Both the position numbers and the translations under genes were made by a program. The notes below the pieces were generated by a model. That model had not been told where the DNA came from and ran no database searches. It worked only from the letters and a program-made list of their open reading frames with translations. 14,724 bases of DNA from Bacteroides sp. (GTDB lineage: Bacteria > Bacteroidota > Bacteroidia > Bacteroidales > Muribaculaceae), in NCBI GenBank assembly GCA_014801655.1, contig JAAVDT010000019.1, forward strand, positions 3,363 to 18,086, read 5' to 3'. How positions within the stretch are numbered: the stretch's first letter is position 1; the number at the start of each line of letters is the position of its first letter. This document shows positions 6,360 to 14,563 of the stretch, piece by piece.

Positions 6360-6701
6360 ATGAAAAAATTGATTTTAATGTTATGCGCCATCATGCTGTG
6401 TTCGGTGGCCGCAAATGCTGCAAACTATAGTGTAACGGTAACGACAACCAAGCAAGTCCAGTACCGAGATAGTAAAACAGACGCAGTCGTTTTGGCTACT
6501 TCTGAGGTAGGGAATGCGCTTAATTTCGATGTTGTGGCTGATACACCCTATGAGGCGGAACAAATAGCCTTACAACGATGCCAAGGAGCATGTGATTCTG
6601 GACAGTTCCATTTAGAGCAGAAAGGCATTATCAAAAATAATGTGAAGTGTGATAAATACGTCAAGGTTGTACCATTCAAAGCAGAGGCTAAACTAAAATA
6701 A
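6360..6701 (+). CDS. Small exported protein of unknown function
   Basis: A 113-residue protein starting at ATG 6360 with a clear signal peptide (MKKLILMLCAIMLCSVAANA, cleavage after ANA), leaving a mature chain of about 93 residues. The mature part begins 'ANYSVTVTTTKQVQYRD', probably beta strands. A central 'TPYEAEQIALQRCQGAC' looks helical and carries two Cys four residues apart, and a third Cys sits in 'NNVKCDKYVKV'. Two of the three could form a disulfide in the periplasm. It ends in a lysine-rich tail ('FKAEAKLK'). I do not recognise the family. An in-frame extension upstream to 6243 is rejected because it would bury the signal peptide. The gene follows the structured region at 6153-6276 and is followed by a terminator hairpin at 6732. 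It is AT-rich (42% GC in its first 60 bases) compared with its neighbours. The sequence shows no direct link to the Fic gene beyond position. Confidence 0.75.
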   Translation: MKKLILMLCAIMLCSVAANAANYSVTVTTTKQVQYRDSKTDAVVLATSEVGNALNFDVVADTPYEAEQIALQRCQGACDSGQFHLEQKGIIKNNVKCDKYVKVVPFKAEAKLK

Positions 6702-6731
6702 AACTGTTAGTTCTTTGGGCAGTTATAAAAA

Positions 6732-6762
6732 GAGGCAGTGCCGATTTTTTCGGCATTGCTTC
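6732..6762. terminator. Terminator hairpin after the small exported protein gene
   Basis: A 12-bp stem with two G-U pairs: GAGGCAGTGCCG pairs with CGGCATTGCTTC around a seven-base A/T loop (6744-6750). On the plus strand the tail is only A/T-rich. On the minus strand it is followed by a real T-run (complement of 6726-6731), so it may act in both directions and back up the htpG terminator. Confidence 0.6.
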
Positions 6763-6791
6763 AATTATTCTACAACTACGGATTATTGGTA

Positions 6792-6826
6792 AAAAGGCTG
6801 CGCATTGAGTTGATGCGCAGCCTTTT
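6792..6826 (-). terminator. Intrinsic terminator of htpG
   Basis: A perfect 13-bp stem (AAAAGGCTGCGCA, 6792-6804, with 6814-6826) and a 9-base loop, 41 bases beyond the htpG stop. On the minus strand the stem ends in a T-run. The plus strand also ends in TTTT, so it may be bidirectional between the two convergent genes. Confidence 0.8.
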
Positions 6827-6866
6827 CGGGTATTTAAGGTAAAAGTATGAGTGCAGGGGGAGGGGA

Positions 6867-8915
6867 TTAGAGGAGGGCGACGGAGCGACGGATGAAGTTG
6901 TTGAGCTCGGCGCCACGGAGCAGGCCGTTGGCGAGGAGGGCGAGGTCGACAACCTGCTTGACGAGGGGTTGGCCTTCGGCATAGCGGGCGGAGTCTTTCT
7001 TGATTTCGCCGCGCAGATGGGTCACCTGCTCGTCGTTGCTCTTAATCTTGTTTTGCTGATCTTCGTTGGGCTTGCCGTCGGTGGCTTCCTTGCGGATGGC
7101 TTCGGAGGCATCGTTGGCCGCCGAAATGGCATCGAAGTGGGCCTGCAGAGAAGGCAGAAGGGCTTTGTCGGCATCTTCGATGATGCGCTTGATTACGGGG
7201 CTTTCGGTGTTGACAATCAGGTTGTAGCTATCGGGGAGCTCTCCGTAGAAGCTCATGCCGGGCTGCATTGCGGCCATGTCTTTCATTCGACGCATATACT
7301 CATTTTGAGTGATGAGAATCGGGTTGGCATCGGCAGAAAGGGCTTCGAATGAAACCAGGAATTCGGCTTTTTCAACTTTGGGCACTGAGGCGCGGAACAC
7401 GTCTGTGAGCATTTCGCGCTGGTTGCCTGTGAGATTGACGTCGCGCTTGTCGGACTTCGGAATCAGATTGTCGACCACATCGGAGTCAACGCGGACAAAG
7501 CGAGATTTGTCGAGCTTGTTTTCAAGCATTCCGATGAAATGGTTTTCAAGCTGACCATCCATCACGAGCACACTGTAGCCACGCTCGGTTGCGGCATTGA
7601 TGTAGGTGTATTGTGCCACAGGGTCAGTGGTGTAGAGATAGACCACATCGCCATCCTTGTCGGTCTGAGATCCTTCAATCAGAGTGCGGTATTCGTCGAG
7701 AGTGTAGTGTTTGCCTTCGGTGTCTTTGACAAGCACGAACTTCATGGCTGCGTCGCAGAATTTCTGGTCGGTCAGCATGCCATACTGAATAAAGATTTTG
7801 ATGTCGTCCCATTTCTTTTCAAAATCGGCGCGGTCGGTGCGGAAGATTTCTTCAAGTCGCGAAGCCACTTTTTTGGTGATATAACCGGAGATTTTTTTCA
7901 CTGCGGTGTCGCTCTGGAGATACGAACGCGACACGTTCAGCGGAATGTCGGGCGAGTCGATGATGCCCTGGAGAAGCATCATGAATTCAGGCACCACGCC
8001 TTCAACCGAGTCGGTCACATAGACCTGGTTGCAGTAGAGCTGGATGCGGTTTTTGGTGACTTCAAAGTTGTTTTTGATTTTCGGGAAGTAGAGGATGCCG
8101 GTCAGATTGAAGGGATAGTCAACATTGAGGTGAATCCAGAAGAGGGGATCTTCCTGACCGGGATAGAGCTCGTGGTAGAAGTTGCGATAGTCTTCATCGG
8201 TCAGTTCAGAGGGCTTGCGGGTCCATGCAGGCTCAGAGGCGTTGACCACTTTGTCGCGGTCGGTGTCGACATACTTGCCATCTTTCCATTCCTGCTCCTT
8301 GCCGGAAATCACGGGCACGGGGAGGAAGCGGCAATATTTTTTCAGAAGGGCATCGATTTCGGCCTGTTCGAGGAATTTTTTGTTTTCATCGTCGATGTAG
8401 AGGATGATGTCGGTGCCTCGCTCAGTCTTTTCGGTGGGCTCCATGGTGTATTCCGGCGAACCGTCGCATTCCCATTTCACGGCTGTGGAACCTTCTTTGT
8501 AGGAGAGCGAGCGGATTTCCACCTTCTTGGCCACCATAAAGGCCGAATAGAAACCGAGGCCGAAGTGACCGATGATGGCGTTGGCATTGTCCTTATATTT
8601 TTCAAGGAATTCCTCGGCGCCGGAAAAGGCTATCTGGTTGATATATTTGTCGATGTCGTCGGCAGTCATGCCGATGCCGTGGTCGCTGACGGTCAGAGTG
8701 CCCGCCTCTTTGTCAACGGTCACACGCACTTTCATCTCGCCAAGTTCGCCTTTAAATTCGCCGAACGAGGAGAGCGTTTTCAATTTCTGAGTGGCATCGA
8801 TGGCGTTTGATACGAGCTCACGCAGAAAAATTTCATGGTCAGAGTAAAGAAACTTTTTGATTACGGGGAAGATATTGTCGGTCGTTACCCCGATTTTACC
8901 GTTTTGTTTTGCCAT
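6867..8915 (-). CDS. htpG: Molecular chaperone HtpG (bacterial Hsp90)
   Basis: A 682-residue cytosolic ATP-dependent dimeric chaperone. The ATG at 8915 ('MAKQNGKIGVTTDNIFPVI') is chosen because homologues start here; an in-frame extension to 8960 adds unrelated residues. The GHKL ATPase site is complete: Glu33, Asn37 and Asp40 in 'RELVSNAIDA', 'DHGIGMT' at 78-84 and 'GHFGLGFYSAFM' at about 116-127. The middle domain holds 'LYFPKIKNNF...KNRIQLYCNQVYVTD' and 'DSPDIPLNVSRSYLQSD', with the conserved Arg of the latter contacting ATP phosphate. A charged C-terminal dimerisation region ends without the eukaryotic MEEVD tail, as expected. It lies downstream of clpC on the same strand, beyond an intrinsic terminator, leaving about 50 bp in which I see no TAnnTTTG element. 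Expression may depend on readthrough or on a stress-type promoter. It ends before a strong terminator. Confidence 0.97.
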   Translation of the reverse strand: MAKQNGKIGVTTDNIFPVIKKFLYSDHEIFLRELVSNAIDATQKLKTLSSFGEFKGELGEMKVRVTVDKEAGTLTVSDHGIGMTADDIDKYINQIAFSGAEEFLEKYKDNANAIIGHFGLGFYSAFMVAKKVEIRSLSYKEGSTAVKWECDGSPEYTMEPTEKTERGTDIILYIDDENKKFLEQAEIDALLKKYCRFLPVPVISGKEQEWKDGKYVDTDRDKVVNASEPAWTRKPSELTDEDYRNFYHELYPGQEDPLFWIHLNVDYPFNLTGILYFPKIKNNFEVTKNRIQLYCNQVYVTDSVEGVVPEFMMLLQGIIDSPDIPLNVSRSYLQSDTAVKKISGYITKKVASRLEEIFRTDRADFEKKWDDIKIFIQYGMLTDQKFCDAAMKFVLVKDTEGKHYTLDEYRTLIEGSQTDKDGDVVYLYTTDPVAQYTYINAATERGYSVLVMDGQLENHFIGMLENKLDKSRFVRVDSDVVDNLIPKSDKRDVNLTGNQREMLTDVFRASVPKVEKAEFLVSFEALSADANPILITQNEYMRRMKDMAAMQPGMSFYGELPDSYNLIVNTESPVIKRIIEDADKALLPSLQAHFDAISAANDASEAIRKEATDGKPNEDQQNKIKSNDEQVTHLRGEIKKDSARYAEGQPLVKQVVDLALLANGLLRGAELNNFIRRSVALL

Positions 8916-8966
8916 AATAAATATATGTGTTGAATTTTTTGTGTTCTGTTTGTATAACAACTGAGC

Positions 8967-9000
8967 AAAAAAAATGCCACATCAGGAAGATGCGGCATTT
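8967..9000 (-). terminator. Intrinsic terminator between clpC and htpG
   Basis: On the minus strand a 12-bp stem with one A/C mismatch (8989-9000 with 8972-8983) and a 5-base loop (8984-8988) is followed by eight T (complement of 8967-8974). It begins 31 bases after the clpC stop. Confidence 0.8.
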
Positions 9001-9031
9001 AGTGAATATTTGTTAAGTAGAACTGACAGAA

Positions 9032-11602
9032 TTACGCTTTTTCTATGACAGCGGTGGTAATTTTGTCTGCCTCTTTGTCATAGTCAACGCGGATTGCATT
9101 GCCTCCGGTCAGCTCAGCGTTGATAATCATTTCGGCCAGATTGTCTTCCAGATATTTCTGGATGGCGCGCTTGAGCGGACGGGCACCATACTGTGCATCG
9201 TAGCCTTTTTCGGCAATGTAGGTCTTGGCTTCGTCGGTGATTTCAAGGTCGTAGCCAAGCTGGCCGAGGCGTTTGTAGAAGCCTTTGAGTTCGATGTCGA
9301 TGATGCGGAAAATGGCCTCCTTGTCGAGCGGCTCAAACATGATGATGTCGTCGATTCGGTTGAGGAATTCCGGGGCAAACGCCTTCTGGAGAGCTTTCTG
9401 CAGAACGCCGTGGGCATAGGCTTTGTCGTTGGCCGAGGGGGTGTTGAAGCCAACGCCCGATCCGAAGTCTTTGAGCTGGCGGGTACCGATGTTGGAGGTC
9501 ATGATGATGATGGTGTTTTTGAAGTCGACACGTCGGCCGAGGCTGTCGGTCAGGCGGCCTTCATCCATCACCTGAAGCAGAAGGTTAAACACATCGGGGT
9601 GAGCCTTTTCGATTTCGTCGAGAAGCACAACGGAGTAGGGGCGACGGCGCACTTTTTCGGTCAGCTGGCCACCCTCTTCATAACCAACGTAGCCCGGAGG
9701 CGCTCCAACCAGACGCGACACGGTGAATTTCTCCATGTATTCGCTCATGTCGATGCGAATCAGAGTGTCAGCCGAGTCAAACAACTGTTCGGCGAGCTTC
9801 TTGGCCAGATGGGTCTTGCCGACACCCGTGGGGCCGAGGAAGAGGAATGTGCCAATCGGTTTGTTGGGGTCTTTCAGCCCAACGCGGTTGCGCTGTATGG
9901 CCTTGACTATTTTCTGAATAGCCTCATCCTGACCGATGATTTCCTTCTGGAGCGTGGGAGCCATGTCGCGCAGACGTTTTCCTTCGGCCTGAGCGATGCG
10001 CTGCACCGGCACACCGGTCATCATCGCAACCACTTCGGCCACCTTTTCGTCGTCGACCGTCTGACGGTTGGCGAGCAACTGCTTTTCCCACTTGTTGTTG
10101 GCAACTTCAAGGTCGTGTTTCAATGTCTGCTCTTTGTCGCGGAAGCCGGCCGCTTTTTCAAAGTCCTGCGACTGGGCGGCTTCGAGCTTCTGGCGCGAGG
10201 CTTCCTCGATTTCATGTTCGAGCTTTTCAATCTCCTCAGGCACGGCGATGTTGGTCACATGCACTCGCGATCCGGCCTCGTCCATGGCGTCGATGGCCTT
10301 GTCGGGGAAGTTGCGGTCGCTCATGTAGCGTTCGGTCAGGGTGACACACGCTTTGAGTGCTTCGGGAGTGTAGGTCACATTGTGGTGTGATTCATATTTA
10401 TCCTTGATGTTGTTGAGGATGGTGAGGGTTTCCTCTTCAGATGTGGGTTCCACCATCACCTTCTGGAAGCGGCGTTCGAGGGCGCCATCTTTTTCAATGT
10501 TCTTGCGATATTCATCAAGAGTCGTAGCGCCGATGCACTGAATTTCGCCGCGGGCAAGTGCGGGTTTGAGCATGTTGGCCGCATCCATCGAGCCTGCCGC
10601 ATTGCCGGCGCCCACGATGGTGTGGATTTCATCGATGAAGAGAATCACATCTTTGTTGAGGGCCAACTCGTTGAGTATGGCTTTGATGCGCTCTTCAAAC
10701 TGACCGCGATATTTGGTGCCGGCCACAATAGATGCCATGTCGAGCGAAACCACGCGTTTGTTGAACAACACGCGCGACACCTTGCGCTGCACGATGCGCA
10801 GAGCAAGACCTTCGACAATAGCCGATTTGCCCACACCGGGCTCGCCGATCAGAATCGGGTTGTTTTTCTTGCGGCGACTGAGGATTTGGGCGAGGCGTTC
10901 GATTTCAACCTCGCGGCCCACTACGGGGTCAAGACGGTTTTCCTCGGCAGCTTTGGTCATGTCGCGGCCAAACTTATCGAGGGTAGGGGTGTCTCCGCCA
11001 CGGCGTGAATCGCCGCGCGACTGTCCGGCAGATGACGGCCGCTGCTGATTGTTGCCGGAGGGAGAGGATGATTCTGCCGGCCCGCCTTCCATCTCTTCTT
11101 CCTCGTCATCCTCGTCGGCTGCAAATCCCATGCGGGGTTTGGCAGCGTCGCCATAGATGCGCGAGTTGAGCGAATCGTAGGTGATGTTGGCGTTGCTGAA
11201 TGGTTTTAGAAAATCCATGCTTGATGAATCGATGTTGTGAAACAATGCTAATAAAAGGTGTTCGACGTCGGCCTCAGGGCATCGGCGCTGGCGAGCTTCA
11301 AGAATGCTCAACCGGATTATGCGCGTGGCAGCCGGGCTGACGTGAATTTCGTTTTCTGAAATGTTAGTGTTGTTGTCAAGTCCCTGATCATAAAGCTCTT
11401 TAGAGAGATTTTTCACCAGCGAATCAATGGTTGTTTCGTCAGTGAGCGAGCGCATCAGCGCAACGGTGCGCTGCTTTTTGTCGCAAATCAGCGCGAGCAG
11501 CAGATGTTGCGGCGTGATTACGCGATTGTTGTGTTGCGTCGCTATTTCGGCACTTGCTGCCAAAATTTCCTTGACGTCGTTTGAGATTTGAGAATATGTC
11601 AT
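9032..11602 (-). CDS. clpC: ATP-dependent Clp protease ATP-binding subunit ClpC
   Basis: An 856-residue AAA+ unfoldase that threads substrates into the ClpP peptidase in the cytosol. The start is ATG 11602 ('[17 protein letters not shown]'); an in-frame extension to 11680 runs through the promoter. The N-domain with two Clp_N repeats is about 1-145, with an acidic, then Ser/Gly-rich, linker at about 160-205. The first AAA+ module has Walker A 'GEPGVGKS' 253-260 and Walker B 'VILFIDE' 319-325. A UVR-like coiled segment is at about 466-500 ('[20 protein letters not shown]'). The second module has Walker A 'GPTGVGKT' 590-597 and Walker B 'VVLLDE' 658-663. 'VGF' at 717-719 sits where ClpA/ClpC carry the ClpP-docking loop. 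That loop and the short middle region separate it from the disaggregase ClpB. No clpP, ctsR or mcsB lies in the window. It is divergent from gyrA and upstream of htpG. Confidence 0.93.
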   Translation of the reverse strand: MTYSQISNDVKEILAASAEIATQHNNRVITPQHLLLALICDKKQRTVALMRSLTDETTIDSLVKNLSKELYDQGLDNNTNISENEIHVSPAATRIIRLSILEARQRRCPEADVEHLLLALFHNIDSSSMDFLKPFSNANITYDSLNSRIYGDAAKPRMGFAADEDDEEEEMEGGPAESSSPSGNNQQRPSSAGQSRGDSRRGGDTPTLDKFGRDMTKAAEENRLDPVVGREVEIERLAQILSRRKKNNPILIGEPGVGKSAIVEGLALRIVQRKVSRVLFNKRVVSLDMASIVAGTKYRGQFEERIKAILNELALNKDVILFIDEIHTIVGAGNAAGSMDAANMLKPALARGEIQCIGATTLDEYRKNIEKDGALERRFQKVMVEPTSEEETLTILNNIKDKYESHHNVTYTPEALKACVTLTERYMSDRNFPDKAIDAMDEAGSRVHVTNIAVPEEIEKLEHEIEEASRQKLEAAQSQDFEKAAGFRDKEQTLKHDLEVANNKWEKQLLANRQTVDDEKVAEVVAMMTGVPVQRIAQAEGKRLRDMAPTLQKEIIGQDEAIQKIVKAIQRNRVGLKDPNKPIGTFLFLGPTGVGKTHLAKKLAEQLFDSADTLIRIDMSEYMEKFTVSRLVGAPPGYVGYEEGGQLTEKVRRRPYSVVLLDEIEKAHPDVFNLLLQVMDEGRLTDSLGRRVDFKNTIIIMTSNIGTRQLKDFGSGVGFNTPSANDKAYAHGVLQKALQKAFAPEFLNRIDDIIMFEPLDKEAIFRIIDIELKGFYKRLGQLGYDLEITDEAKTYIAEKGYDAQYGARPLKRAIQKYLEDNLAEMIINAELTGGNAIRVDYDKEADKITTAVIEKA

Positions 11603-11640
11603 TTCGGTCGTAAAAATGTATGCTTGTTTTGATTTGAATG

Positions 11641-11673
11641 TAAAGATAGCAATAATTGTGCCAAAATCTGCAA
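11641..11673 (-). promoter_or_regulatory. Putative clpC promoter
   Basis: On the minus strand TATCTTTA (11641-11648) is a near match to TAnnTTTG, with a TTG (11671-11673) 22 bases upstream. It would give a leader of about 33 bases before the ATG at 11602. The last base differs from consensus, so confidence is moderate. Confidence 0.4.
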
Positions 11674-11811
11674 CTGTCACATTTAATAATTCTTATAAAT
11701 GGCAAAAATATGAAATTTCGCTGCCTGCCGTCCATCTTTAATCCTGCCGATGTCAGGCGAATGTTTGTGAAATTAACATTTTTTGAGGTATCCAACGGCA
11801 AAAAATCGCTC
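11674..11811. other. Central part of the 342-bp clpC/gyrA divergent intergenic region
   Basis: The intergenic stretch 11603-11944 is AT-rich. It holds one outward promoter candidate at each side, and nothing I can call between them beyond a 4-bp repeat (CCTG/CAGG near 11743-11757). An open frame crossing it (11656-11922) has no homology I recognise and overlaps the gyrA promoter, so I treat it as chance. Confidence 0.5.
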
Positions 11812-11838
11812 TTGATTGACAAAAAAACATTATCTTTG
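11812..11838 (+). promoter_or_regulatory. Putative gyrA promoter
   Basis: TATCTTTG (11831-11838) matches TAnnTTTG exactly. The nearest suitable TTG (11812-11814) is 16 bases upstream, shorter than the normal 19-21. The start would be near 11843, giving a leader of about 100 nt before ATG 11945, in which I see no obvious uORF or strong hairpin. Confidence 0.45.
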
Positions 11839-11944
11839 TATCTGATTTGCGCAAGTCTGCGGCATTGTCTGCTCGGTGCGAGTCAACTTTTTGTAAATCA
11901 ATCAGATGAAAGTTTTAAATAGGATAATTATATAAAAGATTGTC

Positions 11945-14527
11945 ATGTTGGAAGAAGATCGTATTTTAAAGATCAATATTGAAAATGAAATGAAGACGGC
12001 CTATATCGACTATTCTATGTCGGTCATAGTGTCGCGAGCATTGCCCGATGTCCGTGACGGACTCAAACCGGTTCATCGCCGCGTTTTGTTCGGCATGAAC
12101 GAAATGGGTAATACTTCCGATCACCCTCACCGCAAGGCTGCAAACTGCGTGGGTGAGGTGATGGGTAAATATCACCCCCACGGCGACTCCTCGATCTATG
12201 GCACTGTGGTGCGTATGGCTCAGGACTGGTCGCTCCGCTACACTCTCGTCGACGGCCACGGCAACTTCGGCTCAATCGACGGCGACGGCGCGGCTGCAAT
12301 GCGTTACACCGAAGTGCGTCTCCAGCGCCTCGGCGAAGAAATGCTCAGCGATATCGATAGCGAAACGGTTGACTTCCAGCCCAACTACGATAACTCGCGT
12401 CGCGAACCCGTGGTGCTCCCCACCCGTTTCCCCAACCTTCTGGTCAATGGTGCCTCCGGTATCGCCGTCGGCATGGCCACCAACATCCCGCCCCACAACC
12501 TCACCGAATGTATCAACGCCTGCGCTGCTCTGATCGACAACCGCAATCTGACCGTTGCCGACCTCATGCAGCACATCACTGCGCCCGACTTCCCCACCGG
12601 TGGCACAATCTACGGCTACAATGGTGTGAAAGACGCATTCGAGACAGGTCGCGGACGCATCATCATCCGTGCCAAAGCCGAAATCGTCACTGAGGCCAAC
12701 CACGAAAACATCATCGTGACCGAAATTCCCTACAATGTCAACAAGGCACTCCTTATTTCATATATAGCCGACCTCGTCACTGAAAAGAAACTCGACGGTA
12801 TCGCCGACATCAACGACGAAAGCGACTACAAAGGCATGCGCATTGTCATCAAGCTCAAGAGCGACGCCAACGCCAACGTTGTGCTCAACAAGCTTTACAA
12901 GATGACCCAGATGCAGGCTTCCTTCAGCGTCAACAACGTGGCGCTGGTCAACGGTCGTCCCCGCACACTCAATCTCAAGCAGATGCTCGAAGCGTTCATC
13001 GACCACCGTCATGAAGTGGTGACCCGCCGCACTCAGTTTGAGCTCCGCAAAGCCCGCGAACGTGCCCATATTCTCGAAGGTCTCATCATCGCTTCCCAGA
13101 ACATCGACGAAGTGATCCACATCATCCGCAACTCCGCTTCAACCGAAGAAGCCCGCAACACCCTCAGCGAACGTTTCGAGCTATCCGAAGCTCAGACTGC
13201 GGCAATCGTGGAAATGCGACTCAAACAGCTCACCGGCCTCGAACAAGACAAACTCCGCGCCAACTACGAAGAGCTCATGGCCGAAATCGCACGTCTGGAA
13301 GAAATCCTCACCAACGACGTGGTTTGCTGGAATCTCATTAAGGACGAACTCCTTGAAATCCGCGACAAATACGGCGACAAACGCCGCACAGCCATTGACT
13401 ATACTGCCGGCGACTTCAATGCTGAAGACTTCTATGCCGACGATGAAATGATCATCACCATCTCCCACCTCGGCTACATCAAGCGCACAGCCCTCTCCGA
13501 GTTCCGCACCCAGAACCGTGGCGGCGTAGGAGCCAAAGGTAGCGACACCCGCGATGAAGATTTCATCGAATACATCTATCCGGCCTCGATGCACAACCAT
13601 ATGCTCTTCTTCACCGAAAAGGGCCGCTGCTACTGGCTTAAGGTCTACGAACTTCCCGAAGGCGCCAAAAACTCCAAAGGCCGTGCAATCCAGAACCTTC
13701 TCAACATCGACCCCGACGATGCTGTCAATGCCGTTATCCGCGTGAAAGGTCTGGCCGACAAGGAATTCGTGACTTCCCACAACCTCGTGTTCTGCACCAA
13801 GAACGGTGTCATCAAGAAAACGAGCCTCGAAGCCTACTCCCGTCCCCGCGCCAACGGCGTCAACGCAATCATCATCCGCGAAGACGACAAACTCATCTCC
13901 GTTGAACTCACCGACGGCAACTCCGAAATCCTCATGGCCAACCGCAACGGCCGTGCAATCCGCTTCCACGAAAGCACTGTTCGCGAAATGGGACGTATGT
14001 CAACCGGTGTTCGCGGCATGACTCTCGATGGTGGCGACGATGCCGTGGTTGGTATGATCTGCATGGAACCCGGCACTGCCAATAACGTTATGGTTGTTTC
14101 TGAAAACGGCTTCGGCAAACGCTCCGTCATCGACGACTACCGCATCACCAACCGTGGCGGCAAAGGTGTCAAGACCATGAACGTTACCGACAAGACCGGT
14201 CGCCTCGTTGCAATCAAGAGCGTTAACGACGACAATGACCTCGTCATCATCAATAAGAGCGGAATCACACTCCGAATGAAAGTTGCCGACATCCGCGTTC
14301 AGGGTCGTGCCACACAGGGCGTCCGCGTCATCAACCTCGAAAAACGCAACGATGTCATCGCCTCAGTTTGCTGCGTCACCTCCGAAAATGAAGAAGCTCT
14401 TGAAGAAGAAGTGAAGCAGTTTGAAGAGGGCAACGCCGTTGAGTCAGCCCAGGGTGTGCTTGAATTCGGAGCTGAAGACAACGCTTCCGCCTCCGACTCT
14501 GAAACCGAAACCAACGAAACCGAATAA
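11945..14527 (+). CDS. gyrA: DNA gyrase subunit A
   Basis: An 860-residue subunit that cuts and rejoins DNA in the A2B2 gyrase, introducing negative supercoils. The N-terminal breakage domain includes 'SRALPDVRDGLKPVHRRVLF' (about 30-49), the quinolone region 'KYHPHGDSSIYGTVVRMAQ' (75-93), the catalytic Tyr121 in 'AAAMRYTEVR' and 'GIAVGMATNIPPHNL', followed by the tower and coiled-coil ('ELRKARERAHILEGL', 'LRLKQLTGLEQDKL'-like). The DNA-wrapping C-terminal pinwheel starts near 500 and carries a GyrA box, 'QNRGGVGAKG', at 523-532, a two-insert variant of QRRGGKG. That box argues for GyrA rather than ParC. The tail is strongly acidic (last 45 residues). In the quinolone pocket Ser82 is present, but the position equal to E. 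coli Asp87 is Gly86. It ends in tandem TAATAA, 36 bp before the next gene on the same strand, so the two are probably co-transcribed. Its codons favour C endings strongly, typical of high expression. Confidence 0.97.
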   Translation: MLEEDRILKINIENEMKTAYIDYSMSVIVSRALPDVRDGLKPVHRRVLFGMNEMGNTSDHPHRKAANCVGEVMGKYHPHGDSSIYGTVVRMAQDWSLRYTLVDGHGNFGSIDGDGAAAMRYTEVRLQRLGEEMLSDIDSETVDFQPNYDNSRREPVVLPTRFPNLLVNGASGIAVGMATNIPPHNLTECINACAALIDNRNLTVADLMQHITAPDFPTGGTIYGYNGVKDAFETGRGRIIIRAKAEIVTEANHENIIVTEIPYNVNKALLISYIADLVTEKKLDGIADINDESDYKGMRIVIKLKSDANANVVLNKLYKMTQMQASFSVNNVALVNGRPRTLNLKQMLEAFIDHRHEVVTRRTQFELRKARERAHILEGLIIASQNIDEVIHIIRNSASTEEARNTLSERFELSEAQTAAIVEMRLKQLTGLEQDKLRANYEELMAEIARLEEILTNDVVCWNLIKDELLEIRDKYGDKRRTAIDYTAGDFNAEDFYADDEMIITISHLGYIKRTALSEFRTQNRGGVGAKGSDTRDEDFIEYIYPASMHNHMLFFTEKGRCYWLKVYELPEGAKNSKGRAIQNLLNIDPDDAVNAVIRVKGLADKEFVTSHNLVFCTKNGVIKKTSLEAYSRPRANGVNAIIIREDDKLISVELTDGNSEILMANRNGRAIRFHESTVREMGRMSTGVRGMTLDGGDDAVVGMICMEPGTANNVMVVSENGFGKRSVIDDYRITNRGGKGVKTMNVTDKTGRLVAIKSVNDDNDLVIINKSGITLRMKVADIRVQGRATQGVRVINLEKRNDVIASVCCVTSENEEALEEEVKQFEEGNAVESAQGVLEFGAEDNASASDSETETNETE

Positions 14528-14563
14528 TAACAAACTTACCTTAATAAATTAAATCGAACGATT

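Noticed and set aside
7539..8810. A 423-codon open frame antisense to htpG, and similar long antisense frames over clpC (9410-10390) and gyrA (13181-13969).
   Set aside because: They lie wholly opposite highly conserved genes, have repetitive Val/Phe/Gly/His composition from mirrored codon bias, and show no recognisable domains.
11656..11922. An 88-codon frame in the clpC/gyrA intergenic region.
   Set aside because: It spans both promoter candidates, has no recognisable motif or signal, and is best explained by chance in AT-rich DNA.
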